Positions 1 to 5,886 of a stretch of DNA of 6,922 bases are shown in pieces (the stretch's first letter is position 1; every line of letters begins with the position of its first letter). The DNA is taken from positions 1-6,922 of the forward strand of contig JAHIRI010000014.1 in NCBI GenBank assembly GCA_018818855.1, given 5' to 3'. The translations under genes were made by a program, and so were the position numbers. This stretch comes from Patescibacteria group bacterium (lineage in GTDB: Bacteria > Patescibacteriota > Patescibacteriia > XYB2-FULL-38-15). The notes under the pieces are model-generated. The model was not told the origin of the DNA. It saw nothing but the letters and a program-made list of their open reading frames with translations, and ran no database searches.

Positions 1-780
1 AACTTTATTTTTTACAATCTTTGCCTTAACACGATTGCCAATAATCTGATCACCCTGTTTTATTTGCGCCGCACGTCGTACTTCAACGCGTACTGAAGAA
101 TAAAATTTTAGGGCCATGCCACCGGTTGTTGTTTCCGGGTTTCCGAAAACAATGCCAATTTTATGCCTGATTTGATTGATAAAAATGAGAGAGGTTTTTG
201 TTTTTGAAATAATTCCAGTTAATTTTCGCAAGGCCTGAGACATTAATCTTGCCTGAAGGCCCATGTGGGAGTCGCCCATTTCGCCTTCTATCTCCGCCCT
301 CGGGACAAGCGCCGCGACCGAATCCACAACAATTACATCCACGCCGCCAGAGCGCACCAATGTTTCCACAATTTCCAATGCCTGTTCCCCGGTATCTGGC
401 TGGGAAATTAGTAATTCGTCAATGTTCACACCGATTTTTGTTGCGTACTCTGGATCAAGGGCGTGCTCAGCGTCAACAAAAGCTGCAATGCCCCCGACTT
501 TTTGAAGTTCGGCTATAACATGTTGAGCCAAGGTCGTTTTGCCGCTGGCTTCCGGACCAAAAATTTCAATAATTCTCCCGCGGGGCATTCCGCCAATACC
601 CAGGGCCAAGTCCAGGGATAAACAACCAGAAGGGATAGATTCAACTTCCATCCTTTTTGCTTCGCCCAATTTCATAATTGAGCCGTCGCCGAACCTTTCT
701 TTAATTTGATCAATTGCTTCCTGGGCTGCCTTAAATTTTTCCGAAATCTTTTCCTTATTTTCTTTGTTTTCTTTAGTCAT
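1..780 (-). CDS. recA: Recombinase RecA, C-terminal part beyond the window edge
   Basis: RecA is the ATP-dependent strand-exchange protein of homologous recombination and the co-protease of the SOS response. The window holds its first 260 residues. The start is ATG at 780-778, and the last ~80-90 residues (C-terminal domain) lie beyond position 1. Seen in the translation: Walker A GPEASGKTT at about 75-83; the catalytic glutamate in FVDAEHALDP near 105; Walker B VIVVDS near 149-154; loop L1 around EGEMGDSHMGLQARLMSQ; and loop L2 from NQIRHKIG to GNPETTTGG at about 202-221. Residue 222, just after L2, is Met (GGMALKF); E. coli has Asn there, and Arg is frequent in other phyla. No Shine-Dalgarno is visible: the bases before ATG are all A/T. 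The gene begins 15 nt after the rodZ-like stop, so it is probably co-transcribed from the ftsK promoter. I see no dedicated promoter or recognisable LexA box. The family call is near certain. Confidence 0.98.
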   Translation of the reverse strand, partial: MTKENKENKEKISEKFKAAQEAIDQIKERFGDGSIMKLGEAKRMEVESIPSGCLSLDLALGIGGMPRGRIIEIFGPEASGKTTLAQHVIAELQKVGGIAAFVDAEHALDPEYATKIGVNIDELLISQPDTGEQALEIVETLVRSGGVDVIVVDSVAALVPRAEIEGEMGDSHMGLQARLMSQALRKLTGIISKTKTSLIFINQIRHKIGIVFGNPETTTGGMALKFYSSVRVEVRRAAQIKQGDQIIGNRVKAKIVKNKV

Positions 781-795
781 ATTTTTATTATTTAA

Positions 796-1458
796 TTATT
801 TTAAAATAATTTGTCTGTAAATAATGTTTTCCCGGCTGCGTTTTTTTGCTGCAGAAACTTTAATAATATTCAAGCCGGTTTTAAGACTGATTGTTTCGTT
901 AAAATTTCCTGTTGCGTCGATTTGGATTGTTTGGTCATTTATTTTAACATTAACTTCTTTTTCTGTATAGCCGACGATTGTGATAGTAGGATTTTCAGTT
1001 GTTAAATTATTTTCCGGGGCAGAGAGGAAGAGATTTGGCGGGGAGAAGATATTGTTTATTTCAAAACCGAGATAGGTTAAAAGAAGAATGATAAAAATAG
1101 CGGCGACGGAAATTTCAATCAAACGAGGCGTGACAAGAAAATGTTTTGGAGAAATTTTTTGAAGAAAAGCGTTTTTTCTTGTGTGTTTATGGGCTAAATT
1201 CTCTTTTTCAAAAAGTTTTTTTAATCCCCCAAGATCTAGATTGAGAAAATTAGCGTAGGTTTCCAAAATTTTTTCAGAATAAACTCCGCCGGGAAGATTT
1301 TCATAATCTCCAGCCTCGAGGGCGGCTAACTGTTTTGTGTGAATATGAGTTTCTTCTGCCGCTTCCTCGAGAGTGAGATTTTGTTCCCGACGGGTTTCAA
1401 GGAGAATTTCACCAACAGTTTTATTATTGATTTTTTTAATGAAAAATTTATCCCGCAC
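796..1458 (-). CDS. RodZ-like protein: cytoplasmic HTH domain, one membrane span, extracytoplasmic Ig-like domain
   Basis: From the GTG at 1458-1456 the protein has 220 residues. Residues ~14-81 form an HTH_25/Xre-type domain (TVGEILLETRREQNLTLEEA, then LEAGDYENLPGGVYSEKILE and a Y..FL.LD end), the typical RodZ signature. A basic stretch is followed by one membrane span (about 113-133). After it comes a β-rich tail of ~80 residues (NPTITIVGYT...GLNIIKVSA) resembling a small Ig-like domain. RodZ proteins link MreB to the envelope and help set cell shape; that role here is inferred. The start is uncertain: an in-frame TTG at 1506 would give 236 residues. I prefer GTG because the family usually begins only 10-15 residues before the VGE motif, and the extra 16 residues fall within a palindromic segment. 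Neither start has a good Shine-Dalgarno. It lies between ftsK and recA, as in a shortened spoIIIE-ymfM-recA neighbourhood. HTH, span and tail are clear; the exact function is less so. Confidence 0.88.
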   Translation of the reverse strand: MRDKFFIKKINNKTVGEILLETRREQNLTLEEAAEETHIHTKQLAALEAGDYENLPGGVYSEKILETYANFLNLDLGGLKKLFEKENLAHKHTRKNAFLQKISPKHFLVTPRLIEISVAAIFIILLLTYLGFEINNIFSPPNLFLSAPENNLTTENPTITIVGYTEKEVNVKINDQTIQIDATGNFNETISLKTGLNIIKVSAAKKRSRENIIYRQIILK

Positions 1459-1545
1459 TTTGGGTTTTCCCGAATTTACGTCGCAGAGAGATAAATCGCG
1501 CAGCAACTTTGAATTATTTTATCTCGCCGTACGCAAAGTGCGGGA
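1451..1545. repeat. 95-bp palindromic element with 12-bp terminal inverted repeats and TTTA flanks (MITE-like)
   Basis: The ends are perfect inverted repeats: TCCCGCACTTTG at 1451-1462 and CAAAGTGCGGGA at 1534-1545. Both sides are flanked by TTTA (1447-1450 and 1546-1549), like a 4-bp target-site duplication. Internal pairing continues inward: GAGATAAA on the minus strand at 1524-1517 can pair with TTTATCTC at 1495-1488, and a TACG/CGTA pair lies between. The whole unit could therefore form one long imperfect hairpin. It fills the ftsK-rodZ gap; the right-hand TTTA includes the ftsK stop codon. The GTG start of rodZ lies in one terminal repeat and the alternative TTG in the hairpin loop. No transposase is present. 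A structured mRNA spacer is the alternative to a mobile relic. Confidence 0.5.
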
Positions 1546-1546
1546 T

Positions 1547-3766
1547 TTATGCATTTTCTTCAGAGTCTTCTTCCTCCAAAAAATTATCTTCACCTGATTC
1601 TTCGGGGACAACTGCATGCGCGCCGGCGATCAAGATATCGCGGGGCTTTGCGCCGTCTGCCGGTCCAATTATTCCTTGTGCTTCCATAAGATCAAGAAGT
1701 CGTGCGGCCCTGGCATATCCGACTTTGAGTCGACGTTGAAGAAGGGAAGCAGAGGCTTTTCCGGCTTGGACAATTACTTCTTTGGCGTCAGAAAGTAATT
1801 CATCGTCAGAATCATTCCCTAAATCAAGGCCAGGAACCGAAATGCCAAATGCCGGTTTCTGAGTTACTTCTTCTAGATATTCTGGTTCACCTTCATTTTT
1901 TAAATAATCAATAACTTTTTTAATTTCATGGTCGCGGACCAGCGCGCCCTGTAGTCGTTTCGGTTTTCCGAGATCTGGGCAAGTATAAAGCATGTCGCCG
2001 CGGCCAAGCAGTTTTTCCGCACCGGAAGTATCCAAAATAGTTCGTGAGTCAGTGTTTGAAGCTACGGCAAAAGCAATACGCGTTGTGATATTGGCCTTAA
2101 TTAAACCAGTAATGATGTTAACAGACGGACGTTGAGTCGCCAAAATTAAATGGATGCCGACGGCGCGAGCCATCTGAGCCAAACGGATAATTGCCGCTTC
2201 AACTTCCGCGGCGGCCACGACCATTAAATCCGCTAATTCGTCAATGATCAAAACGAGGTAAGGCATCCGTTCGCCCGTTTCTCGGTTAAAAGCGCCGATA
2301 TCACGCTTGCCGTGTTTGGAAAGCAGTTCAAAGCGGCGATCCATTTCCCCAATTACCCATTTTAGGGCGTTCACTGTTTTTACTGTATCAGTAATAACTG
2401 GCGTCAGGAGATGAGGTATGCCGTTATAAACCGTAAATTCAACGCGTTTTGGATCAACCATTATTAAGCGTAGATCGTCTGGACTATTTTGATAAAGCAA
2501 ACTAACGATAATAGTATTTAAGCAGACGCTTTTGCCCGAGCCGGTAGAGCCGGCTACTAAGAGGTGCGGCATTTTTCCCAAATCAGAAACCCAAACTTTT
2601 CCGGAAACGTCTTTACCGAGCGCGACCGTGAGATTTGTTTTTCTTTGTTTAAATTCTTGCGCCCGCAAGATTTCTTTTAGATTAACCGCGGCGACTTTTT
2701 CGTTTGGAACTTCAATTCCGACAAGAGATTTTCCGGGAATCGGCGCTTCAATTCTTATAGGATGCGCGGCGAGCGCCAAAGATAAATCATTGTGAAGATT
2801 TGTAATTTTAGAGAGTTTTACACCATCGGCTGGCTTGAGGGTGTATTGGGTGACGGTTGGTCCGACTGAAATGTCTCCCATTTCCACAGTAATGCCAAAA
2901 TTTTCTAAAGTTTTTTGGATAATATTCATTTGGGTTTTTATGTCGCCGCTTGTCGGTTTTTCCGATTGGTCGTCCAAAAGATCAATCGGTAGATCAATTT
3001 TTTTCCTTTCCGCCTTAACAACAACCGGACTCATTTCAATCGGAGTAGTCTGAGCCTCTGCCCCGGCTGGTAAATTTTTCGTTTCAAAGGTGGGAGTCGA
3101 TGCGGGGGAAGTTTCAGCAGACTCTTGATCTGCTTGATTTTCTTCTGTGGCTGCTTCTTGTCCTCCGCCACTAAATTTCATACCCAAAAATAGAAGTTTG
3201 ATATTTTGATAAATTTTTTTCCAAAAGTTTCCTTTTTCCGCGATGGTGTGGAGAGAAGTATTAAAAGTTAAAAGAATGGAAGAAATAAAAATAGCAAAAA
3301 TAATCAAAATAGTTGCCACCTGCCCTAAAGAAATTAAAAGGGGATAGGTGAGAATTAATCCCAAATAACCGCCGCCGCCTCTTAATCCGGCGAAAGAAAA
3401 TGGATCGTCGTAAGAAAAACTAAGATGCAAGAGACCTTCGATTGAAAGAACCAAAAAGAAAAGACCAACATAATTTGAAGCTCCGAGTTCATATTTTTCT
3501 TCATTCAAGATAATGTATCCGAGAGAAAGGAGAACAATAGGAATAACAAAACGACCCAGACCAAAAAAAGAAGATAGGGCGTTTTCAATGTGTTGGCCAG
3601 CCGCGCCCGCTAAATTAAAAAGACTTAAAATACTGATCCCGGCCAGGGCAAAAAGAAAAACAATCACAATACCCCGCTTTGTATCGGGGTTCATTCGTCC
3701 AGTACTTCGGCGGTTATTTTTTCGACCCTCGTTTTTGTCGTCTTTTGAGTATTTGATTTTAGGCAT
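1547..3766 (-). CDS. ftsK: DNA translocase FtsK/SpoIIIE
   Basis: This is a 739-residue septal DNA pump that clears chromosome ends from the closing division septum. The N-terminus is basic, followed by about four hydrophobic segments (roughly 33-54, 70-88, 97-117 and 134-169). Then comes a Glu/Thr/Pro/Ala-rich linker (about 200-250) and the α-β motor. Walker A is GSTGSGKS at about 406-413, and Walker B LVLIIDE at about 504-510. Other motor motifs are DPKRVEFTVYNGIPHL, LATQRPSVNIITGLIKANI and the LLGRGDML stretch. The C-terminal winged-helix γ domain (about 652-712; GYARAARLLDLMEAQGIIGP) normally reads orienting DNA repeats (KOPS/SRS). After it is an acidic tail (EESGEDNFLEEEDSEENA). The short linker makes it SpoIIIE-sized rather than E. 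coli FtsK-sized. ATG at 3766 has an AGGG only 4 nt upstream. A near-consensus promoter lies about 30 nt upstream. It leads the ftsK-rodZ-recA cluster. Identification is very secure. Confidence 0.98.
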   Translation of the reverse strand: MPKIKYSKDDKNEGRKNNRRSTGRMNPDTKRGIVIVFLFALAGISILSLFNLAGAAGQHIENALSSFFGLGRFVIPIVLLSLGYIILNEEKYELGASNYVGLFFLVLSIEGLLHLSFSYDDPFSFAGLRGGGGYLGLILTYPLLISLGQVATILIIFAIFISSILLTFNTSLHTIAEKGNFWKKIYQNIKLLFLGMKFSGGGQEAATEENQADQESAETSPASTPTFETKNLPAGAEAQTTPIEMSPVVVKAERKKIDLPIDLLDDQSEKPTSGDIKTQMNIIQKTLENFGITVEMGDISVGPTVTQYTLKPADGVKLSKITNLHNDLSLALAAHPIRIEAPIPGKSLVGIEVPNEKVAAVNLKEILRAQEFKQRKTNLTVALGKDVSGKVWVSDLGKMPHLLVAGSTGSGKSVCLNTIIVSLLYQNSPDDLRLIMVDPKRVEFTVYNGIPHLLTPVITDTVKTVNALKWVIGEMDRRFELLSKHGKRDIGAFNRETGERMPYLVLIIDELADLMVVAAAEVEAAIIRLAQMARAVGIHLILATQRPSVNIITGLIKANITTRIAFAVASNTDSRTILDTSGAEKLLGRGDMLYTCPDLGKPKRLQGALVRDHEIKKVIDYLKNEGEPEYLEEVTQKPAFGISVPGLDLGNDSDDELLSDAKEVIVQAGKASASLLQRRLKVGYARAARLLDLMEAQGIIGPADGAKPRDILIAGAHAVVPEESGEDNFLEEEDSEENA

Positions 3767-3798
3767 ACATCCCTAAATAAATGATAATTTGTTCTTAA

Positions 3799-3827
3799 AT
3801 TATAATATTATTCAGACAAAAAGTAAA
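3799..3827 (-). promoter_or_regulatory. Sigma-70-type promoter for ftsK (and probably rodZ-recA)
   Basis: On the minus strand, TTTACT (3827-3822) is followed by exactly 17 bp and then the perfect -10 hexamer TATAAT (3804-3799). Transcription would start near 3792, giving a leader of about 25 nt before the ftsK ATG. The spacing and perfect -10 in the correct place make this convincing, although the surroundings are AT-rich. Confidence 0.75.
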
Positions 3828-3853
3828 CCCCCACACCAACGTATCGGTGTGGG
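3819..3853 (-). terminator. Stable hairpin with UACG tetraloop followed by a T-rich tract
   Basis: On the minus strand, CCCACACCGA (3853-3844) pairs with TTGGTGTGGG (3839-3830) around the tetraloop TACG (3843-3840). One G-U pair is needed, and it is possible only in minus-strand RNA. After two G residues comes TTTACTTTTTG. This looks like a weak or back-up terminator insulating ftsK from upstream transcription. Its T tract overlaps the -35 box of the ftsK promoter, so the hairpin is not part of the main ftsK mRNA. A plus-strand role is less likely because the inner pair becomes A-C and the T tract is 8 nt away. Confidence 0.5.
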
Positions 3854-3919
3854 CAAATCCTTTTTATTAATAGTTGTTTGTGTAGGGATAACTCCTGGCG
3901 GGTGAGGAATAAAAGTCTC

Positions 3920-3948
3920 TTGACAAAAGGGCAATTTTTTTTTAGAAT
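3920..3948 (+). promoter_or_regulatory. Possible plus-strand promoter facing the small-RNA locus
   Basis: TTGACA at 3920-3925, a 17-bp spacer ending in nine T residues, and TAGAAT at 3943-3948 form a near-consensus promoter. It would start transcription near 3955 on the plus strand, giving RNA antisense to the structured RNA. That RNA could end at the plus-side reading of the 4223-4247 hairpin. No gene of its own lies downstream, so this may be chance in AT-rich DNA or a real antisense start. Confidence 0.35.
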
Positions 3949-3949
3949 A

Positions 3950-3982
3950 ACAAAAATCCCGCACTTTCATGAAAGTACGGGA
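3950..3982 (-). terminator. Intrinsic terminator of the structured small RNA
   Basis: On the minus strand TCCCGTACTTT (3982-3972), loop CATG, and AAAGTGCGGGA (3967-3957) form an 11-bp stem with one G-U pair, followed directly by TTTTTGTT. On the plus strand the G-U position becomes a C-A mismatch and no T tract follows, so the terminator faces minus. One arm contains the 12-mer ATCCCGCACTTT, which is also found in the terminal repeats of the palindromic element at 1451-1545. Confidence 0.8.
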
Positions 3983-4177
3983 CAAGATAGCAGAGAAAGA
4001 ACTGGAGGCAGTGAGCACGGCTTAGTCCCGTCATTCGACAGGACGCCGGACCCGGGATTGGTTAAAGTGAAAAATTGAGTGTGCACCCGATCTTTACTAT
4101 TCCAATCCTTTCCGACCCCCATTTCTTTTTCTGCTATTTTTATTTTTGTTTAAGGTTAGCGCTTTTTAGACACTAAC
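3957..4177 (-). ncRNA. Unidentified structured small RNA (about 220 nt, three-way-junction fold)
   Basis: It is bounded by a near-consensus promoter and a strong terminator on the minus strand, with no open reading frame that looks coding. Visible pairing: a 5'-end hairpin (4177-4170 with 4162-4155, loop CTAAAAA); a long closing stem P1 (4137-4116 with 4008-3987; 22 positions, two mismatches, one G-U); P2 (GGATTGG at 4108-4102 with CCAATCC at 4061-4055, then TAAAG/CTTTA, then GGGT/ACTC capped by GCAC); and P3 (GTCCTGTC at 4044-4037 with GACGGGAC at 4032-4025, extended by GGC/GCC). Five pairs are G-U only in minus-strand RNA, against one for plus, which favours minus. The P2 loop GCAC could pair with GTGC in the P3-P1 joint. 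I recognise no tmRNA tag, SRP core, RNase P core or T-box. A 6S-type polymerase-binding RNA is conceivable but unproven. Confidence 0.6.
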
Positions 4178-4182
4178 ATATA

Positions 4183-4211
4183 AGTGTACCATAAAATTGA
4201 AGTTTTGTCAA
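4183..4211 (-). promoter_or_regulatory. Near-consensus promoter of the structured small RNA
   Basis: Minus-strand TTGACA (4211-4206) is separated by 17 bp from TACACT (4188-4183). A TG one base upstream of the -10 makes it an extended -10. The start would fall at about 4177-4176, exactly at the first base of the 5' hairpin of the predicted RNA. The agreement of promoter, hairpin and downstream terminator supports a real independent transcription unit. Confidence 0.7.
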
Positions 4212-4226
4212 TAGTTATTGACAAAA
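4203..4226. promoter_or_regulatory. Perfect 11-bp inverted repeat over the -35 box (operator-like)
   Basis: TTTTGTCAATA at 4203-4213 and TATTGACAAAA at 4216-4226 are perfect inverted repeats separated by GT. The dyad covers the whole -35 hexamer of the small-RNA promoter, where a repressor or activator site would lie. Its last four bases are shared with the stem of the adjacent terminator, so in RNA the two hairpins would compete. Operator function is inferred from position and symmetry only. Confidence 0.45.
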
Positions 4227-4247
4227 CCGCCTATAAAGGCGGTTTTT
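4223..4247 (-). terminator. Intrinsic terminator of the glycosyltransferase operon (possibly bidirectional)
   Basis: AAAACCGCC (4223-4231) and GGCGGTTTT (4238-4246) form a 9-bp stem with a 6-nt loop. Read on the minus strand it ends in TTTTGTC, about 25 nt after the stop of the membrane glycosyltransferase-like gene. Read on the plus strand it ends in TTTTTAG, so it could also stop antisense transcription from the opposite side. Confidence 0.8.
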
Positions 4248-4272
4248 AGTTTATTTAGAATTTATTTTTTAG

Positions 4273-5886
4273 TTAGTCTTTTTTTACTTTGTAAATTTCC
4301 ACCTCATCGTTTTGATAAGTCTTCTCTAAATAATCGGCGGTATTTGGATCAAAATTAGCCGCGGCTTTTTCTTCGGGTCCGAAAAAGAGATAGTCGATGT
4401 TATTAAGTTCTAGAAAAGCGGCTCGGGCTTTGTCGGGGTAAACTTCGAAGAATTGTTTTGTTTGTTCTTGTTTTGTTCGGGAAGCTGCCGTGTTACCCCA
4501 CGAACCAAGATAGACTGTTCTTACGGCAAAGGCAGGGATTAGATTCCCGGTTCTATACGTAGCGAAAATTATACTTTCTTCGAGGGTATTTTTCTTTAGC
4601 CAGAGCATAGCGCTTGTTTCATTTTGCTTTAAGAATGCGCGGGGGCTAGGGTTTAGATAAAAGGATAAGTCGAGTGTGATAATAAAATAATTGGAAAATG
4701 TAAAAAACAACATGAATAAAACAGCCAGCAGCGATTTATTTTTTAAAAAATCTCTGTTTTTAAAAACATCTTGTAAATAAAATAAACCAAGAATTGTCAT
4801 AATCACCATAATAACATGTAATCCCTCCATCATTTTTCGTTGGTAATTAATGATTGGCAAGTAGGGTAAAATTATTTGGGCGCCCCACCAAGTTAAGAGA
4901 AAGATATCTTTGTTGTTTTTCTGTTTTTTTTGTAACAGGAAAAGTATGCCAAAGAAACTTAGTAAAAAAAGAAGGCCATAGGTTATTGTAAAATTATAAA
5001 AGGAGGGAGTAAGAAGATTATTTTGTAAGGCAAATTGTTGTCTGCTCCAAAATGTGTTTAGTGTCCAAAGATGATAGATAATTGCGGGAGATGAAACTAA
5101 AATTAAAAGCAGATAGTGTTTGATTAAATCCCACCTGATTTTAGATGTTCGTATACTCTGAATAATTATAAAGACGGCGAGCACGCCGTATATTGTCGGT
5201 ATGTGGTATGGTCTGAATTGGAAGAAAAGCAAAGCGGATAAACCCGCGAGTAAACTATAAATAATTTTTCGTTTTTCAAAAGACAGGAGGATCAGTAAAA
5301 AAATTAAAAGGGTTAAGGTAATAGAAGCAAGGAAGTGGGGCGAGTGATAAAGTGCGTAGAAGGTTGTTGCCTCGGCAACCCAAAGATCCATAGGCGGTGG
5401 AGAAAAGTTAAACAAACCGAGCAGTGATCCTAGAGCGACGAATCCGCCGAAACCCGAAGTGAAGATTAAAAATATAAAACAGAGCTTTCTTTTTTTCTCT
5501 TCTTCAAGAAAATATGAGATGAAAATATAGGCGATAGCCAAAAAAATTGGAATTAAAAAAATCCTCGCGAGCTGGTAGACGGCAAATGCAGAAAGGGAAA
5601 ACATTTTGGCGAAAAGGCCGACGCCAAGCCAAAATGGATCAAAAATGTATCTTATCTGGTCTTCGGTAGTGTATAAATTTTTAAATAACAGGTGGCCCTC
5701 TTTTGCTTGTTCTATCCAAGAATAATAAATTGGTGTGTCTTCAACGTTAATATGTTGTGTTCCCAAAAAGACGCTGTCCTCGGGCGTGACTATTAAGCCA
5801 ACCAAGGTGGGTAAAAATGTTATGATAATTACCACTATACTGAGGAGCCCGACGAACTTCCATTCTTTAAAATTAATTTCCGGCAT
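4273..5886 (-). CDS. Multi-span membrane protein, probable GT-C-type lipid-linked-sugar glycosyltransferase
   Basis: This is a 537-residue protein with about 11-12 hydrophobic spans from residue 11 to ~408, followed by a soluble C-terminal domain of ~130 residues. The loop after span 1 contains NVEDTPIYYSWIEQ (about 47-60). The acidic pair resembles the catalytic D/E motif in the first outer loop of GT-C enzymes (PMT, ArnT and oligosaccharyltransferase-like). The tail has LWLKKNTLEESIIFATYRTG, IPAFAVRTVYLGSWGN and NIDYLFFGPEE, typical of the outer domain of bacterial membrane proteins in the GT39/YfhO-like range. The likely job is transfer of a sugar from a polyprenyl-phosphate donor outside the membrane. 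The start ATG overlaps the end of the GT2 gene by 14 nt with no Shine-Dalgarno, implying translational coupling to the probable donor-making enzyme. The membrane topology is sure; the exact family and acceptor are not. Confidence 0.75.
   Translation of the reverse strand: MPEINFKEWKFVGLLSIVVIIITFLPTLVGLIVTPEDSVFLGTQHINVEDTPIYYSWIEQAKEGHLLFKNLYTTEDQIRYIFDPFWLGVGLFAKMFSLSAFAVYQLARIFLIPIFLAIAYIFISYFLEEEKKRKLCFIFLIFTSGFGGFVALGSLLGLFNFSPPPMDLWVAEATTFYALYHSPHFLASITLTLLIFLLILLSFEKRKIIYSLLAGLSALLFFQFRPYHIPTIYGVLAVFIIIQSIRTSKIRWDLIKHYLLLILVSSPAIIYHLWTLNTFWSRQQFALQNNLLTPSFYNFTITYGLLFLLSFFGILFLLQKKQKNNKDIFLLTWWGAQIILPYLPIINYQRKMMEGLHVIMVIMTILGLFYLQDVFKNRDFLKNKSLLAVLFMLFFTFSNYFIITLDLSFYLNPSPRAFLKQNETSAMLWLKKNTLEESIIFATYRTGNLIPAFAVRTVYLGSWGNTAASRTKQEQTKQFFEVYPDKARAAFLELNNIDYLFFGPEEKAAANFDPNTADYLEKTYQNDEVEIYKVKKD

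Larger units (their letters stand above)
3767..4272. other. 506-nt gap without a protein gene
   Basis: Two small open frames here (minus 3812-4018 and plus 3878-4078) have no family resemblance or ribosome-binding site and cut across predicted RNA stems and terminators, so I do not call them genes. From right to left the gap holds the operon terminator, the dyad over the -35 box, the small-RNA promoter, the structured RNA, its terminator, a ~95-nt AT-rich stretch with a possible plus-strand promoter, the UACG hairpin and the ftsK promoter. Confidence 0.75.

Noticed and set aside
249..518. Plus-strand open frames opposite recA
   Set aside because: They are shadows of recA, whose minus-strand translation is fully conserved across this stretch.
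1459..1506. TTG-initiated 16-residue N-terminal extension of the RodZ-like protein
   Set aside because: The extension is encoded entirely by the palindromic element, has no ribosome-binding site and precedes the usual family start. It is kept as an alternative but not preferred.
3812..4018. 68-codon minus-strand open frame in the ftsK upstream gap
   Set aside because: It crosses the small-RNA terminator and the UACG hairpin, has no ribosome-binding site and no protein-like composition.
3878..4078. 66-codon plus-strand open frame in the same gap
   Set aside because: It runs antisense through the predicted RNA stems, resembles no family, and no other gene in the window is on the plus strand.
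3957..4177. tmRNA, SRP RNA, RNase P RNA, T-box or a common metabolite riboswitch
   Set aside because: No tag reading frame or CCA end, no GGTCAGG...GGAAGG...AGCAGCC SRP core, no GAGGAAAGTCC RNase P core and no T-box GGTGG motif. The unit ends in its own terminator ahead of a separate ftsK promoter.
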